A stretch of 64,000 bases of DNA from Yersinia kristensenii (GCF_900460525.1 NZ_UHIY01000001.1:1798001-1862000), one strand, 5' to 3'. Positions 49,431 to 61,229 are shown, counted from the stretch's first letter. Numbers and translations: made by a program. The notes: generated by a model from the sequence alone, not told the origin.

Positions 49431-50163
49431 ATTTTTCTTCATTAAGTTGTAGTAGTTCCTGCCTTACTTCCAAGAACTCTGGCATGGTAGCTGCCAGCTC
49501 CACCAGATTGGTCGCTATTGTCACGACATCAATATGCAATGGTTCTGGCGGTTGCGGCGTTGGTTCTTGTGATTTCTGTATTGATGGCACTATATCTGGC
49601 AAGCCAGTTGCAATCTCCACTATATGGGCGGTAACCATAGCAATATTGGTATCTTCGCGTTGGGGGTTGGTCTCACGTGCGGTTTTTTCTTCATTAAGTT
49701 GTAGTAGTTCCTGCCTTACTTCCAAGAACTCTGGCATGGTAGCTGCCAGTTCCACCAGATTGGTTGCTATTGTCACGACATCAATATGCAATGGTTCTGG
49801 CGGTTGCGGCATTGGTTCTTGTGATTTCTGTATTGATGGCACTATATCTGGCAAGCCAGTTGCAATCTCCACTATATGGGCGGTAACCATAGCAATATTG
49901 GTGTCTTCGCGTTGGGGGTTGGTCTTACGTGCGTCAAGGTCCGGACTGTTTACCCGAAAAGTTTGAGGTGGTTGTGATGTTGATAATGCTAGTTCCGGTG
50001 TTAATTTCGGTTGGTTATCAGCCCAAGCCGCTGCGCTACCGAATACCAACAACAGGGCTCCGATGGCTTTGGCACATGGAGATAAACGGTATTTGGCATG
50101 ATTTGAAGATATTCTCTGGGTAAGGGTATGGTCATCCGGCTGAATGATATTTGATATATACAT
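49198..50163 (-). CDS. Autotransporter, N-terminal part: signal peptide and passenger (frameshifted in repeat tract)
   Basis: 321 residues as an open frame, of which about 284 are meaningful. ATG 50163 has AGGAAGG upstream. A long signal peptide (~1-48, ending AIGALLLVFGSAAAWA) has the extended N-terminus seen in many autotransporters. Two near-identical 84-residue modules follow (TNPQREDTNIAMVTAHIVEI ... QELLQLNEEK), then the AKPA octapeptides. After about 284 residues a missing base shifts the frame to NPLTELWLNPLTKLW, which is plainly the repeat DNA read in the wrong frame. Restoring one base would join this to the barrel frame, giving a protein of about 770 residues. It sits between ygjP and rlmG, where E. 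coli has no such gene. Confidence 0.8.
   Translation of the reverse strand: MYISNIIQPDDHTLTQRISSNHAKYRLSPCAKAIGALLLVFGSAAAWADNQPKLTPELALSTSQPPQTFRVNSPDLDARKTNPQREDTNIAMVTAHIVEIATGLPDIVPSIQKSQEPMPQPPEPLHIDVVTIATNLVELAATMPEFLEVRQELLQLNEEKTARETNPQREDTNIAMVTAHIVEIATGLPDIVPSIQKSQEPTPQPPEPLHIDVVTIATNLVELAATMPEFLEVRQELLQLNEEKSAAGAVAKPADGAVAKPADEAVAKPAAEAVAKPAAGAVANPLTELWLNPLTKLWLNPQPELWLNPLTELWLNPLTEL
49427..49930. repeat. 252-bp direct tandem duplication in the autotransporter passenger
   Basis: Two copies, offset by exactly 252 bp (TTTTTCTTCATTAAGTTG at 49431 and 49683), differ at only a few positions, for example EPMPQ against EPTPQ. Each encodes 84 residues, so the reading frame is kept. Confidence 0.92.
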
Positions 50164-50647
50164 TATTGGTTTACCTTCCTGGTAATTAATATTAAAACTT
50201 TATGAATGACGCGCTATAGGGTTTTCAATCAAAATGTTCGGGTTGATATCAAAATATTATGTTATTACCCATTAAAATAAATTTGGATATTATTAAATAA
50301 TAAGTTATTCATTATTTAATTAGTTTTATGAATGACGCATAATATAGAATTAATAATCTATTAAAATTCGTCTGGCTGGATATTTTATGTTGGGTTAACA
50401 GGAATAGTATCGATTGCTAATGAATTGGCATAAAACTAAGATTTGGTAATGATTGGTATCAGGGTAAAATACACTCACCATTAAGCGCTTTTGAGGCGTT
50501 TGTTAGTCTTTTTTCTCGGCCAAACCCAAGCATTTCTCCCTTTTTGCCGGTCTTGGTTTCGATAAAACGACATTTAAGCAAAAAAACATTTTACTGAGCG
50601 CCCATTTTAGGGGATAAACAGCCCAAATTTATTATTCAGGAGCGGTG
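50164..50647. other. AT-rich intergenic region between the autotransporter gene and rlmG
   Basis: 484 bp with very low GC around 50200-50380. It holds the divergent promoters of both genes. AATAATAAGTTATTCATTATTT (near 50296-50317) is an imperfect palindrome. ATGAATGACGC occurs twice (near 50203 and 50327). No gene seen. Confidence 0.5.
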
Positions 50648-51835
50648 ATGAGCCAACTCTTACTGGGGACACAAAGCCTTGAGCTTGAACGTTTTCCCCC
50701 ACAAGAAAATTCCAACACCTTACAGGCGTGGGAAGCAGCAGATGAATATCTGCTACAAAACATTGACTTAAGCCAAATTGATGGCCGTCCGGTACTGGTG
50801 TTTAACGACCAGTTTGGCACGCTGGCCTGTGCTTTACATGCTCATCGTCCATTTAGTGTCAGTGACTCTTATATGAGTCAGTTGGCGACGGCGCATAATT
50901 TGCGTTTAAATCATCTGGATGAAGAAGCTGTCACTTTGCTGAGCAGTATGGATGCCTTGCCTGCGGCTCCTAAGCTGGTGGTGATTAAGATCCCTAAAGC
51001 ATTAGCGCTGCTGGAGCATCAATTGCATGCATTGCGTCGCGTTGTCGCGCCGGATACAGTGATTATTGCCGGGGCGAAATCCCGTGATGTGCATAATTCC
51101 ACCCTGCAATTGTTTGAAAAAATTCTGGGGCCGACCAAAACGACGCTGGCATGGAAAAAAGCACGGCTGATTCACTGTGAAGTCGCCGATATTCCACAGT
51201 CAGAGGCGCCGGAAACCACGGATTGGCCATTGGCAAACACTGAATATGTCATCCATAACCATGCGAACGTTTTTTCTCGCAATAATTTGGATATCGGTGC
51301 GCGTTTCTTCATGGAAATCTTACCTTATGATGTAGAAGGTAAAATAGCCGATTTGGGCTGCGGTAATGGGGTGGTTGGCTTAATCGCGCTGGAACAAAAC
51401 CCGCTGGCAGAAATGTTATTCGTGGATGAGTCCTACATGGCGGTGGCATCCAGCGAGCTGAATATCACCTATAATCGCCCGCAAGATCTGTCGCGTTGTG
51501 AGTTTATGGTAAGCCATGGTTTGGCTGGTGTGGAGCGCGAGAGCTTACAGTTGGTACTCTGTAACCCGCCATTCCATCAACAACACGCGGTCAGTGACCA
51601 CGTGGCCTGGCAGATGTTCTGTGATGCCAAACGTTGCCTGAAAGTGGGCGGCGAGCTAATGATCGTCGGGAACCGCCATCTGGATTACTTCCACAAACTG
51701 AAACGTTTGTTTGGTAACTGCGAGACACTGGATTCCAACCAGAAGTTTATGGTGCTTAAAGCGGTAAAAACGGCTTCATCCCGCTCTGAGGGCGGTGGCA
51801 GTGGTAGTCTGGATATGTCGTACAGCGATTTCTAA
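50648..51835 (+). CDS. rlmG: RlmG, 23S rRNA m2G1835 methyltransferase
   Basis: 395 residues. Two tandem methyltransferase-like domains: a degenerate N-terminal one and a catalytic C-terminal one with the SAM motif [13 protein letters not shown] and the catalytic NPPFHQQH. It makes N2-methylguanosine at 1835 of 23S rRNA. The start is ATG 50648 after CAGGAG. The C-terminus carries about 15 extra residues ([19 protein letters not shown]) compared with E. coli. Tandem repeats begin immediately after the stop. Confidence 0.95.
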   Translation: MSQLLLGTQSLELERFPPQENSNTLQAWEAADEYLLQNIDLSQIDGRPVLVFNDQFGTLACALHAHRPFSVSDSYMSQLATAHNLRLNHLDEEAVTLLSSMDALPAAPKLVVIKIPKALALLEHQLHALRRVVAPDTVIIAGAKSRDVHNSTLQLFEKILGPTKTTLAWKKARLIHCEVADIPQSEAPETTDWPLANTEYVIHNHANVFSRNNLDIGARFFMEILPYDVEGKIADLGCGNGVVGLIALEQNPLAEMLFVDESYMAVASSELNITYNRPQDLSRCEFMVSHGLAGVERESLQLVLCNPPFHQQHAVSDHVAWQMFCDAKRCLKVGGELMIVGNRHLDYFHKLKRLFGNCETLDSNQKFMVLKAVKTASSRSEGGGSGSLDMSYSDF

Positions 51836-51838
51836 TTA

Positions 51839-52090
51839 TCCTTTGTCCTTGAAGCCACCGGGGTGTTAGCGGCGCGCACTCACCCGAATCACTGACTTGA
51901 GTCAGCTCATCGGGATTTGTTTGCTTGCTGCCTACCGGTGACGCCAATGGCTTTGGATAATCCTTTGTCCTTGAAGCCACCGGGGTGTTAGCGGCGCGCA
52001 CTCACCCGAATCACTGACTTGAGTCAGCTCATCGGGATTTGTTTGCTTGCTGCCTACCGGTGACGCCAAGGACTTTGGATAATCCTTTGC
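51839..52090. repeat. Two tandem ERIC-like units, 122-bp period
   Basis: CTTTGTCCTTGAAGCCACCG starts at 51841 and again at 51963, and a third start (CCTTTG) is at 52084. The two units differ at about two positions. Each has a central inverted repeat (CCCGAATCACTGACTTGAGT / CAGCTCATCGGG) and ends CTACCGGTGACGCCAA. They resemble the 124-bp units at 20106 but form a separate subfamily. They fill most of the gap between rlmG and the convergent fadH. Confidence 0.9.
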
Positions 52091-52165
52091 TAAAATTAAC
52101 CCCGAAGCGATTGTCCTGGACGCTGCGGGGCGTGGTATTTACCACTTCCCGCTTTTTACTCATGC

Positions 52166-54229
<2,064 letters not shown>

Positions 54230-54235
54230 TCAGTA

Positions 54236-54250
54236 AGTGGTCGGATGAGA
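54236..54250. promoter_or_regulatory. Candidate FadR operator upstream of fadH
   Basis: TGGTCGGATGA at 54238-54248 matches the FadR core TGGTCNGACCA except at two positions, about 50 bp upstream of the fadH start. E. coli fadH is repressed by FadR and ArcA. Confidence 0.45.
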
Positions 54251-54336
54251 TTTTTTATTCAAATTTAGACGGTGCAGTGCAGCTTGGGAAATCACAATGT
54301 GCTGATTGTGATAGCCGTCATGAATATGACTGCATT

Positions 54337-55236
54337 TTATTCAATGAGAGCCACTGAGGATTTCCTTTTTAGTCGGTCAATCAGTCGTTTGCCATATAGG
54401 CCGATAATCAGCCCACTAATAATGAATACCATCGCGATAATTTTCCCTGTTGGAATACTTTCATTGAAAATCATCACTGAACCTAACATACCAAAAATGG
54501 GCACTAATAGGGATAATGGCGCGACCACTGAAACAGGGTATTTGGTGAGTAATGAATTCCAGATCCAATAGGCAAATAACGTATTTGGGTAAACCTGAAA
54601 TAAAATAGAAAACAGCGTGGTGGCATTAAACTGAGACGCCAACTCAGTAAACCCGCTAGCGCCATTAAACAGATAACTCAGTAGGAATAATGGGATAGGG
54701 GAAAATAGACTCGACCATACCAAAAAAGCAAATACCTGTTTAGTATTGGATTTTTTAATAATGATACTGACCAATCCCCAGACGACTGCACCGCATAAGA
54801 CGAATGCCAGGCCGACGAGTGTTACTGAACCGTCACTGACGAAAATGATGCTGGTTAATCCGAGTAATGCGACGATGATACCAATATATTGATATCTGGA
54901 TAATTTTTCGCGAAATAGAAATGCGCCAAGGAGCATAGTGAAAAAAGCCCCAAATTGCAGCACTAAAGAAGCGATCCCCGCCGACACACCGGCTTTGATA
55001 CCCAAGTTGACAATGCCCCATAGACCGATACCAAATAAGAGGCCGTAACCTATTATATAATGCCATGAGGTATCTGGTTTCTTAATGAAAAATACGGCGG
55101 GTAATGCGCAGAGGGCAAAACGAATACCGGCTAAAATAAGTGGATCTGCGGTAATTAAGCCCAGTTTGATAATAGAGAAATTGACTCCCCAGATGGCAGT
55201 AATCAATAGAGCAATTAAAAAATCAGTGAGTTTCAC
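54337..55236 (-). CDS. EamA/DMT-family exporter
   Basis: 299 residues with about ten membrane segments in two EamA repeats (residues ~5-135 and ~145-285). Typical stretches are ITAIWGVNFSIIKLGL, GIASLVLQFGAFFTMLLGAF and VSVVAPLSLLVPIFGML. The family exports amino acids and metabolites; its similarity to E. coli EamA (O-acetylserine/cysteine exporter) is general and does not fix the substrate. Monocistronic between fadH and the hdeD-like gene. Confidence 0.88.
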   Translation of the reverse strand: MKLTDFLIALLITAIWGVNFSIIKLGLITADPLILAGIRFALCALPAVFFIKKPDTSWHYIIGYGLLFGIGLWGIVNLGIKAGVSAGIASLVLQFGAFFTMLLGAFLFREKLSRYQYIGIIVALLGLTSIIFVSDGSVTLVGLAFVLCGAVVWGLVSIIIKKSNTKQVFAFLVWSSLFSPIPLFLLSYLFNGASGFTELASQFNATTLFSILFQVYPNTLFAYWIWNSLLTKYPVSVVAPLSLLVPIFGMLGSVMIFNESIPTGKIIAMVFIISGLIIGLYGKRLIDRLKRKSSVALIE

Positions 55237-55395
55237 GTAACCTGCCTGTATTTATTGGGGGTGATTAATTTAGATATATTAATACTCACTGTGGCGCTTC
55301 CCATGGTGAGTATCAATAAGGAGTCGAGAACATGAAAATATTCCCAGGCCAGCGGTATCGCCGTCCACGATACCGCTTAGGGAGAGGTGTTAATA

Positions 55396-55962
55396 TTAAC
55401 GTTTATATAAACCTGCAACCATAAAGCAGCCAAATGAGCTAAACAACATCTCAATCCCGACCAAAGTGGTGACCATGGTGATTGACATCAAGGGCCCGGC
55501 ACTGACCAGCAGATAGGTAATGATTAAGTCCAATACACCCAGTAAAATTTGCAGCCATGCACCCGGTAATCCCCATGTTCTATAGCCGGTTATCAGCCGC
55601 ATGACGCCACCAAAAGCAAACAGCACCGCTAATACTATCGCTAGACTTATCATCCCCACTGTAGGATTGGTAATGAATACATAACCCATCACGATGTATG
55701 CCACTCCTAGCAATATTCCGGTAACCATAGGCCAAAGGTTATGAGTGCGGTTGGCTATCATCCCGACTATCATCGCAATCCCGCTAAGCAGCAGTAGAAT
55801 ACCGATGATAGTGCTCAATACGGCCCCGGAAGCTAATGGATTAATCAGACAAAAAATCCCGCCGAGCAGCAGTAACACGGCAATAACTCGCATAATAAGC
55901 TGCTGTTTTTTTAACGTTTTTTCATCAACGCTTATAAGGTATTTCCGGTCTATATTCAGCAT
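55396..55962 (-). CDS. hdeD: HdeD-family acid-resistance membrane protein
   Basis: 188 residues with about six short membrane segments, HdeD/DUF308 family. In E. coli HdeD lies in the acid fitness island and helps acid resistance at high cell density. Conserved: GAVLSTIIGILLLLSGIAMIV G, NRTHNLWPMVTGILLGVAYI and the ITMVTTLVGIEMLFSSF ending. The start is ATG 55962 after AGGAGC. The location 2 kb from gadBC supports an acid-response role. The symbol is by family; orthology is not proved. Confidence 0.85.
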   Translation of the reverse strand: MLNIDRKYLISVDEKTLKKQQLIMRVIAVLLLLGGIFCLINPLASGAVLSTIIGILLLLSGIAMIVGMIANRTHNLWPMVTGILLGVAYIVMGYVFITNPTVGMISLAIVLAVLFAFGGVMRLITGYRTWGLPGAWLQILLGVLDLIITYLLVSAGPLMSITMVTTLVGIEMLFSSFGCFMVAGLYKR

Positions 55963-56061
55963 AACAATAGCTCCTGTAAGGTCTGAACTCATTTATCGAT
56001 AACTATCATGAGTATAGTTCGAACAAAAAAGACATAAATAAAATTTATGATATTCAATTGA

Positions 56062-57291
56062 TTATACTGTGGAATGTTTCCTGTACGTCAGATGTAAAAA
56101 CAGTATTGCAATGGTACTGATTATCGCGCCAAGGAGACAGACACCTGACCATCCAGCATGTGAATATACCCATGTCGTACTTATGGCCCCGATGCCACTG
56201 CCGATCGAGTAGAACAGCATATAGCCCGCGACTAAACGGCTTTGGGCATCAGGCCGTAGCGTCAATATGATGCTCTGATTGGTGACATGTAGCGCTTGTA
56301 CCGCAAAATCCAATATCATCACGCCGATAACTAACCACCAGAGTGAGTGGGGCAAAAATGCGATTGGCAGCCAGGAAAACAGCAGCAACATCAAAGCGAT
56401 TTGTGTTGTTTTCCGTCCCAGCCCCCTATCTGCCAACTGCCCGGCACGGCTTGCGGCTAATGCCCCTGCGATACCTGCTAGCCCAAATAATCCTACCTGG
56501 CTATGTGATAGAGCATAGGGCGGACTGCTCAGCGGCAACACCATTGCTGTCCATAACACACTAAAAGCCATAAATATCAACAACGCCAGAGTAGCCCGTA
56601 TGCGCAGTTCGCGCTCACTGATAAATAACTCGTACAGCGAAAATATCAGTTGCCGATATGATGATGGCGCCGATTTAGCTGCGTGTGGCATGACGCGATA
56701 AAGCATAACCGCCATCAATAAAATCACTGCCGCAGAACAAAAATAGACGGAACGCCAACCAGCAAAATCGGCCATCGTGCCTGAGATAAAGCGCGCCAGG
56801 AGGATCCCGAGAACAATACCGCTGGTGACCTGACCCACGACTTTGCCTTTTTGCTGCTCTGGAGCCAGTGCAGCCGCAAAAGCCACGAGCACCTGCACCA
56901 CCACTGCCATCAGACCGATAATCAGCATTGCCATCAAGAGCAGTGAAAAAGTGGGGGCAAGGCTGGCTAAAATCAATACAATAGCAGACAGCAATAACTG
57001 CCCGATAATCAATTTCCGGCGATCCCAAAGATCACCCAACGGTACAATAAATATCAGCCCCAGGGCATAACCGACCTGTGTCAGAGTCACTACCAAACCA
57101 ATTGCCGACGGATTTACATTGAGATCCGCCGCCATGATATCCAGCAGAGGTTGAGCAAAATAGACATTAGCAACAGCTAAGGCAGACGCCATAGCAAAGA
57201 GCAGCACCATGATTGAGGTGAGGTAGGGTACAAACGCTGGTGTTGGCAAGTGCCGGATACTGGCTTTTTCTGATTCTTTTGTGATGGACAT
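56062..57291 (-). CDS. MFS transporter, DHA1-like, divergent from an HxlR regulator
   Basis: 409 residues, 12 membrane segments, major facilitator superfamily. MFS motif A is visible as GDLWDRRKLI in the loop after the second segment, and the protein begins with a soluble N-terminus (MSITKESEKASIRHLPTPA). Such drug:H+ antiporter-1 proteins often export toxic compounds. The start is ATG 57291; the ATG at 57369 lies beyond the inverted repeat that separates it from the HxlR gene, so it is unlikely. The substrate is unknown. Confidence 0.88.
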   Translation of the reverse strand: MSITKESEKASIRHLPTPAFVPYLTSIMVLLFAMASALAVANVYFAQPLLDIMAADLNVNPSAIGLVVTLTQVGYALGLIFIVPLGDLWDRRKLIIGQLLLSAIVLILASLAPTFSLLLMAMLIIGLMAVVVQVLVAFAAALAPEQQKGKVVGQVTSGIVLGILLARFISGTMADFAGWRSVYFCSAAVILLMAVMLYRVMPHAAKSAPSSYRQLIFSLYELFISERELRIRATLALLIFMAFSVLWTAMVLPLSSPPYALSHSQVGLFGLAGIAGALAASRAGQLADRGLGRKTTQIALMLLLFSWLPIAFLPHSLWWLVIGVMILDFAVQALHVTNQSIILTLRPDAQSRLVAGYMLFYSIGSGIGAISTTWVYSHAGWSGVCLLGAIISTIAILFLHLTYRKHSTV

Positions 57292-57322
57292 AAAGATGCC
57301 TGATGATTTATCTGGTTTCAAA

Positions 57323-57362
57323 TTAAAACCACTTAATTGATTTCTAACAGAGGTGGTTTTAA
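57323..57362. promoter_or_regulatory. Perfect inverted repeat, candidate HxlR operator
   Basis: TTAAAACCAC (57323-57332) and GTGGTTTTAA (57353-57362), a perfect 10-bp inverted repeat with a 20-bp spacer, centred between the divergent MFS and HxlR genes. Confidence 0.6.
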
Positions 57363-57401
57363 TATACAACTAGTTTTTCCACGATGATGCGGAGTCAGAA
57401 A

Positions 57402-57860
57402 ATGTCCAAAATGAGTGAAGCTCGGATAGCAGCAGAAGAATGTCCTGTTGCCAGAACGCTTGAGATCTTGGGAGATCGCTGGTCGTTAATGATCATTCGT
57501 GATGCTTTTGATGGGATTCGCCGTTTTGGTGAGTTTCGTAACAATCTTGGATTGGCGAAAAATATCTTGGCGGGTCGTCTGCGTGATTTAGTAGAACACG
57601 GAATTTTGCGAGTAGCTCCCGCCTCTGATGGCAGTGCTTACCATGAATATGTACTGACAGATAAGGGGCGTCAATTATTCCCGATTCTTGTCAGTTTGCG
57701 CCAATGGGGTGAAGAACATCTATTTTCTGCGGGCGAGAAGCATTCTATTTTAGTTGATAATCTCAGTGGGAAACCTATTAGTAAACTGGCGGTATCTTCA
57801 CAGCAAGGTCAGATATTGGATGCCAATGATTGCCATCGGGAAAAAGTCATTAAGTCCTAA
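57402..57860 (+). CDS. HxlR-family winged-helix transcriptional regulator
   Basis: 152 residues, HxlR/MarR-like family. The DNA-binding domain spans ~15-105 (ECPVARTLEILGDRWSLMIIRDA ... FGEFRNNLGLAKNILAGRLRDL VEHGIL) and contains the conserved N-terminal cysteine in EECPVA that in some members senses electrophiles or oxidants. I start it at ATG 57402, which has GGAG seven bases upstream; ATG 57384 is possible. It probably represses the divergent MFS gene and itself through the adjacent inverted repeat. Confidence 0.88.
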   Translation: MSKMSEARIAAEECPVARTLEILGDRWSLMIIRDAFDGIRRFGEFRNNLGLAKNILAGRLRDLVEHGILRVAPASDGSAYHEYVLTDKGRQLFPILVSLRQWGEEHLFSAGEKHSILVDNLSGKPISKLAVSSQQGQILDANDCHREKVIKS

Positions 57861-58179
57861 AATAGGGCAATTGAATTGCCCTCTAATAACACCTGCAAAA
57901 TACTATATGAGAGATTCATGGTTGAATATTAGGAAAAATTCCTAAAAGTAGTCACTGAATAATAAGGTAAGCATCTTTTTCCTAAAAACATATTTGTATT
58001 TGGAGTGGCACATTTTTTTTCCAGTGCTAACTTTTATAAACATGTGAAATCAGAATAGCATTCTGATGATGTGTTTTTTTGCTACTAAATAAATATCAAT
58101 AATAATTTAAACTTCTATAGTTATTTGATTTTACTGATTTTTAATTGATCGTTCATCTCAATTAGGATAGGGGTAGGAA
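57861..58179. other. AT-rich region upstream of gadB
   Basis: 319 bp of low GC content without a gene. It should hold the gadB promoter and any acid-response control sites. I could not identify a GadE box by eye. The gadB ribosome-binding region is TAGGATAGGGGTAGGAA. Confidence 0.5.
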
Positions 58180-59580
58180 ATGACTAGCAAATCTCTGGAT
58201 GATTATCGTTCTGCGTTATTAGATTCTCGTTTTGGTTCTCAAGCTATTCGTAATATTTCAGAAAATAAAAAGTTTCCTAAAGAGGAAATGCGTGAGGATA
58301 TTGCCTTTCAAATCATAAATGACGAGCTATTTCTTGATGGTAATGCGCGACAGAATCTCGCGACATTCTGTCAGACGTGGGACGACGATAATGTCCATAA
58401 ACTGATGGACCTTTCGATAAATAAAAACTGGATTGATAAAGAGGAATATCCGCAGTCGGCGGCAATAGACATGCGCTGTGTGAACATGATGGCCGATTTG
58501 TGGAATGCTCCTACGCCAAAAGGCGAGCAAGGGGTAGGGACGAATACCATTGGTTCCTCAGAAGCTTGCATGCTAGGCGGCATGGCGATGAAGTGGCGCT
58601 GGCGCAAAAAAAGGGAAGCTGCAGGTAAACCCACGAATAAACCTAATTTTGTCTGTGGGCCGGTACAAGTTTGCTGGCATAAATTTGCTCGTTATTGGGA
58701 TGTCGAAATACGTGAAATTCCTATGATCCCGGGACAATTATTTATGGACCCACAGCGGATGATAGAGGCCTGTGACGAAAATACTATTGGTGTAGTGCCG
58801 ACTTTCGGTGTGACTTACACCGGTAATTATGAATTCCCTAAACCCTTACATGATGCACTGGATAAGCTGCAAAAAGATACCGGCCTGGATATTGATATGC
58901 ATATTGATGCGGCGAGTGGTGGCTTTTTAGCGCCCTTTGTTGCGCCGGATATCGAGTGGGATTTCCGCTTACCACGGGTCAAATCAATCAGCAGTTCTGG
59001 GCATAAATTCGGATTAGCACCTTTGGGATGTGGTTGGGTTATTTGGCGTGATGCGGCAGCCTTACCTGAAGAACTCATATTTAATGTCGATTATCTTGGC
59101 GGTCAGGTCGGCACTTTTGCTATCAATTTCTCGCGCCCGGCAGGACAAGTTATTTCCCAATATTATGAATTCATACGCTTAGGACGTGAAGGTTATACCA
59201 AGGTACAAAGCGCCTGTTATCAGGTGGCAGAATTCCTAGCCAAAGAAATTGCCCCACTTGGGCCTTATGAATTCTATTGCAGTGGGGGCCCATATGAGGG
59301 TATTCCCGCCATCTGTTTCCGCATCAAAGAAGGGGCAAAAACGGGATATACCTTATATGACCTTTCTGAACGTTTGAGGTTGCGTGGTTGGCAAGTTCCG
59401 GCATTCACCTTGAGTGGGAAGATGTCTGATGTGGTGGTCATGCGCATTATGTGTCGCCGAGGATTCGAAATGGATTTCGCCGGGCTATTATTAGACGATT
59501 TTAAATCTTCACTGAAATACCTCAGTGAGCATCCATCCCTTGGGGGCGAGGCAAGTCAGAATAGTTTTAATCATACATAA
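58180..59580 (+). CDS. gadB: Glutamate decarboxylase (PLP-dependent)
   Basis: 466 residues, the same length as E. coli GadA/GadB. It converts glutamate to GABA with uptake of a proton. The PLP lysine is Lys276 in [13 protein letters not shown]. The substrate-binding region [20 protein letters not shown] and the C-terminal His465 (NSFNHT), which closes the active site at neutral pH in E. coli, are present. The N-terminal helix that drives membrane recruitment at low pH is also conserved. It is followed 77 bp later by gadC and then glsA. This set is not typical of all yersiniae. Confidence 0.97.
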   Translation: MTSKSLDDYRSALLDSRFGSQAIRNISENKKFPKEEMREDIAFQIINDELFLDGNARQNLATFCQTWDDDNVHKLMDLSINKNWIDKEEYPQSAAIDMRCVNMMADLWNAPTPKGEQGVGTNTIGSSEACMLGGMAMKWRWRKKREAAGKPTNKPNFVCGPVQVCWHKFARYWDVEIREIPMIPGQLFMDPQRMIEACDENTIGVVPTFGVTYTGNYEFPKPLHDALDKLQKDTGLDIDMHIDAASGGFLAPFVAPDIEWDFRLPRVKSISSSGHKFGLAPLGCGWVIWRDAAALPEELIFNVDYLGGQVGTFAINFSRPAGQVISQYYEFIRLGREGYTKVQSACYQVAEFLAKEIAPLGPYEFYCSGGPYEGIPAICFRIKEGAKTGYTLYDLSERLRLRGWQVPAFTLSGKMSDVVVMRIMCRRGFEMDFAGLLLDDFKSSLKYLSEHPSLGGEASQNSFNHT

Positions 59581-59657
59581 GCCGGATGGCGGTTTTATTC
59601 TGATTTTTAACCTTTAGATCAAGGCGGCGTCATGCCCGTGAATAAGGTGGATAAATT

Positions 59658-61229
59658 ATGTCGAATAATACTTCCGGTACAGGTAAATCCCCTGTTCCAG
59701 TCAAAAAGCTGAGTATTGCTACACTGGCAATCATGAATATTGTCGCCGTCGTCAGCCTCAGAGGATTACCCGCAGAAGCTGAATATGGCCTGAGTTCAAT
59801 TTTCTATTATCTCTTTGCCGCGGTATTTTTCTTAATTCCTGTATCACTGGTGGCGGCGGAATTAGCCACAGGCTGGCCGGAGAAAGGAGGGGTATTTCGC
59901 TGGGTTGGCGAAGCATTTGGCCCCCGGTTAGCTTTTCTCGCCATGTTCATGTTGTGGATTGAAGTGACAGTCTGGTTCCCCACCGCACTGACCTTTGCCG
60001 CCGTATCACTGGCCTTTATCGGCCCTGAACAACGATGGGACGAGGCCCTGTCTGCCAATAAATTCTTTGTCTTAGGAATAGTGCTATTTATTTATTGGCT
60101 CGCGACCTTTATTGCTTTTAAAGGCGTAGATACATTCGCTAAAGTTTCAAAATGGGGCGGTATTATTGGGACTATTATTCCTGCGATCATTTTGATTGTG
60201 TTGGGTTTCTCTTACTTAATTGGCGGTGGAGCTCCACAAATAGATTTAGCCTGGGATAAAGTGGTTCCTGATTTTTCCAACTTTGATAACGTGGTGCTGG
60301 CAGCCAGTATTTTCTTGTTCTACGCCGGTATGGAGATGAATGCCATTCATGTTAAAGATGTTGATAACCCTAATAGAAATTATCCCATTGCCATTATGTT
60401 GTCAGCCGTGGGTACGGTACTTATTTTCGTATTAGGGACTCTGGCAATTGCCTTTATTATTCCACAATCTGAAATTAGCCTGACGCAAAGCCTGTTGGTG
60501 GCTTATGACGATATGTTCAAGTGGGCGCATTTGGAATGGTTGGGGCCAGTTGTTGCTTTTGCGTTAGCTATTGGGGTCTTGGCGGGGGTAGTGACCTGGG
60601 TTGCCGGCCCGTCCTCGGGTTTGCTGGTGGTGGCGAAAGCGGGCTATCTGCCGCGCTGGTGGCAACATACCAATAAGAATGGCATGGCGACCCATATTCT
60701 ACTGCTACAAGCGCTGCTTGTTTCTTTATTGGCGATACTGTTTGTAGTATTACCTTCGGTGCAGGCGGCATACCAGATAATGAGCCAGATGACGGTTATT
60801 TTGTACCTTATTATGTATATGCTGATGTTCAGTTCGGCTATTTATCTGCGCTACAGTCAGCCGAATCGCCCTCGGCCATATCATATTCCCGGAGGGGCGA
60901 TTGGTATGTGGATCATTGGCGGCGCGGGGCTTATTGGCTCAATTCTAGCTTTCGTATTCAGCTTTATTCCTCCTAGCCAAATCTCCGTGGGCAGCCCAAC
61001 AGAATATGTCGGTATTCTGATTGCCTCTACACTGTTCTTTGTCGCATTGCCATTCTTGATTTATATCGTTCGCAAGCCTCATTGGCGTGATGCAAATAGT
61101 GATTTTGCGCCATTTACCTGGCAAGCAGAAAATGGTCACCCGGGGATCCCGAGTACTTCGGCGATACATACCAATGATGTCACGGCGGCGGCAATTAACA
61201 CTCCGGTGACGGATATACCAAAAAGTTAA
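59658..61229 (+). CDS. gadC: GadC, glutamate:GABA antiporter
   Basis: 523 residues, APC superfamily with 12 membrane segments. It exchanges external glutamate for internal GABA and is active only at acid pH. The N-terminal signature is IATLAIMNIVAVVSLRGLPA and the family loop VAGPSSGLLVVAKAGYLPRWW is clear. A C-terminal plug-like tail follows the last segment (PHWRDANSDFAPFTWQAENG), as in E. coli GadC, where it blocks the path at neutral pH. Coupled with gadB. Confidence 0.96.
   Translation: MSNNTSGTGKSPVPVKKLSIATLAIMNIVAVVSLRGLPAEAEYGLSSIFYYLFAAVFFLIPVSLVAAELATGWPEKGGVFRWVGEAFGPRLAFLAMFMLWIEVTVWFPTALTFAAVSLAFIGPEQRWDEALSANKFFVLGIVLFIYWLATFIAFKGVDTFAKVSKWGGIIGTIIPAIILIVLGFSYLIGGGAPQIDLAWDKVVPDFSNFDNVVLAASIFLFYAGMEMNAIHVKDVDNPNRNYPIAIMLSAVGTVLIFVLGTLAIAFIIPQSEISLTQSLLVAYDDMFKWAHLEWLGPVVAFALAIGVLAGVVTWVAGPSSGLLVVAKAGYLPRWWQHTNKNGMATHILLLQALLVSLLAILFVVLPSVQAAYQIMSQMTVILYLIMYMLMFSSAIYLRYSQPNRPRPYHIPGGAIGMWIIGGAGLIGSILAFVFSFIPPSQISVGSPTEYVGILIASTLFFVALPFLIYIVRKPHWRDANSDFAPFTWQAENGHPGIPSTSAIHTNDVTAAAINTPVTDIPKS

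Noticed and set aside
48827..49966. A 379-residue + strand reading frame with SGFSHSSVSG-type repeats
   Set aside because: It is the antisense image of the AKPA repeat tract and passenger; it has no signal peptide or ribosome-binding site, and the opposite strand encodes a recognisable autotransporter.
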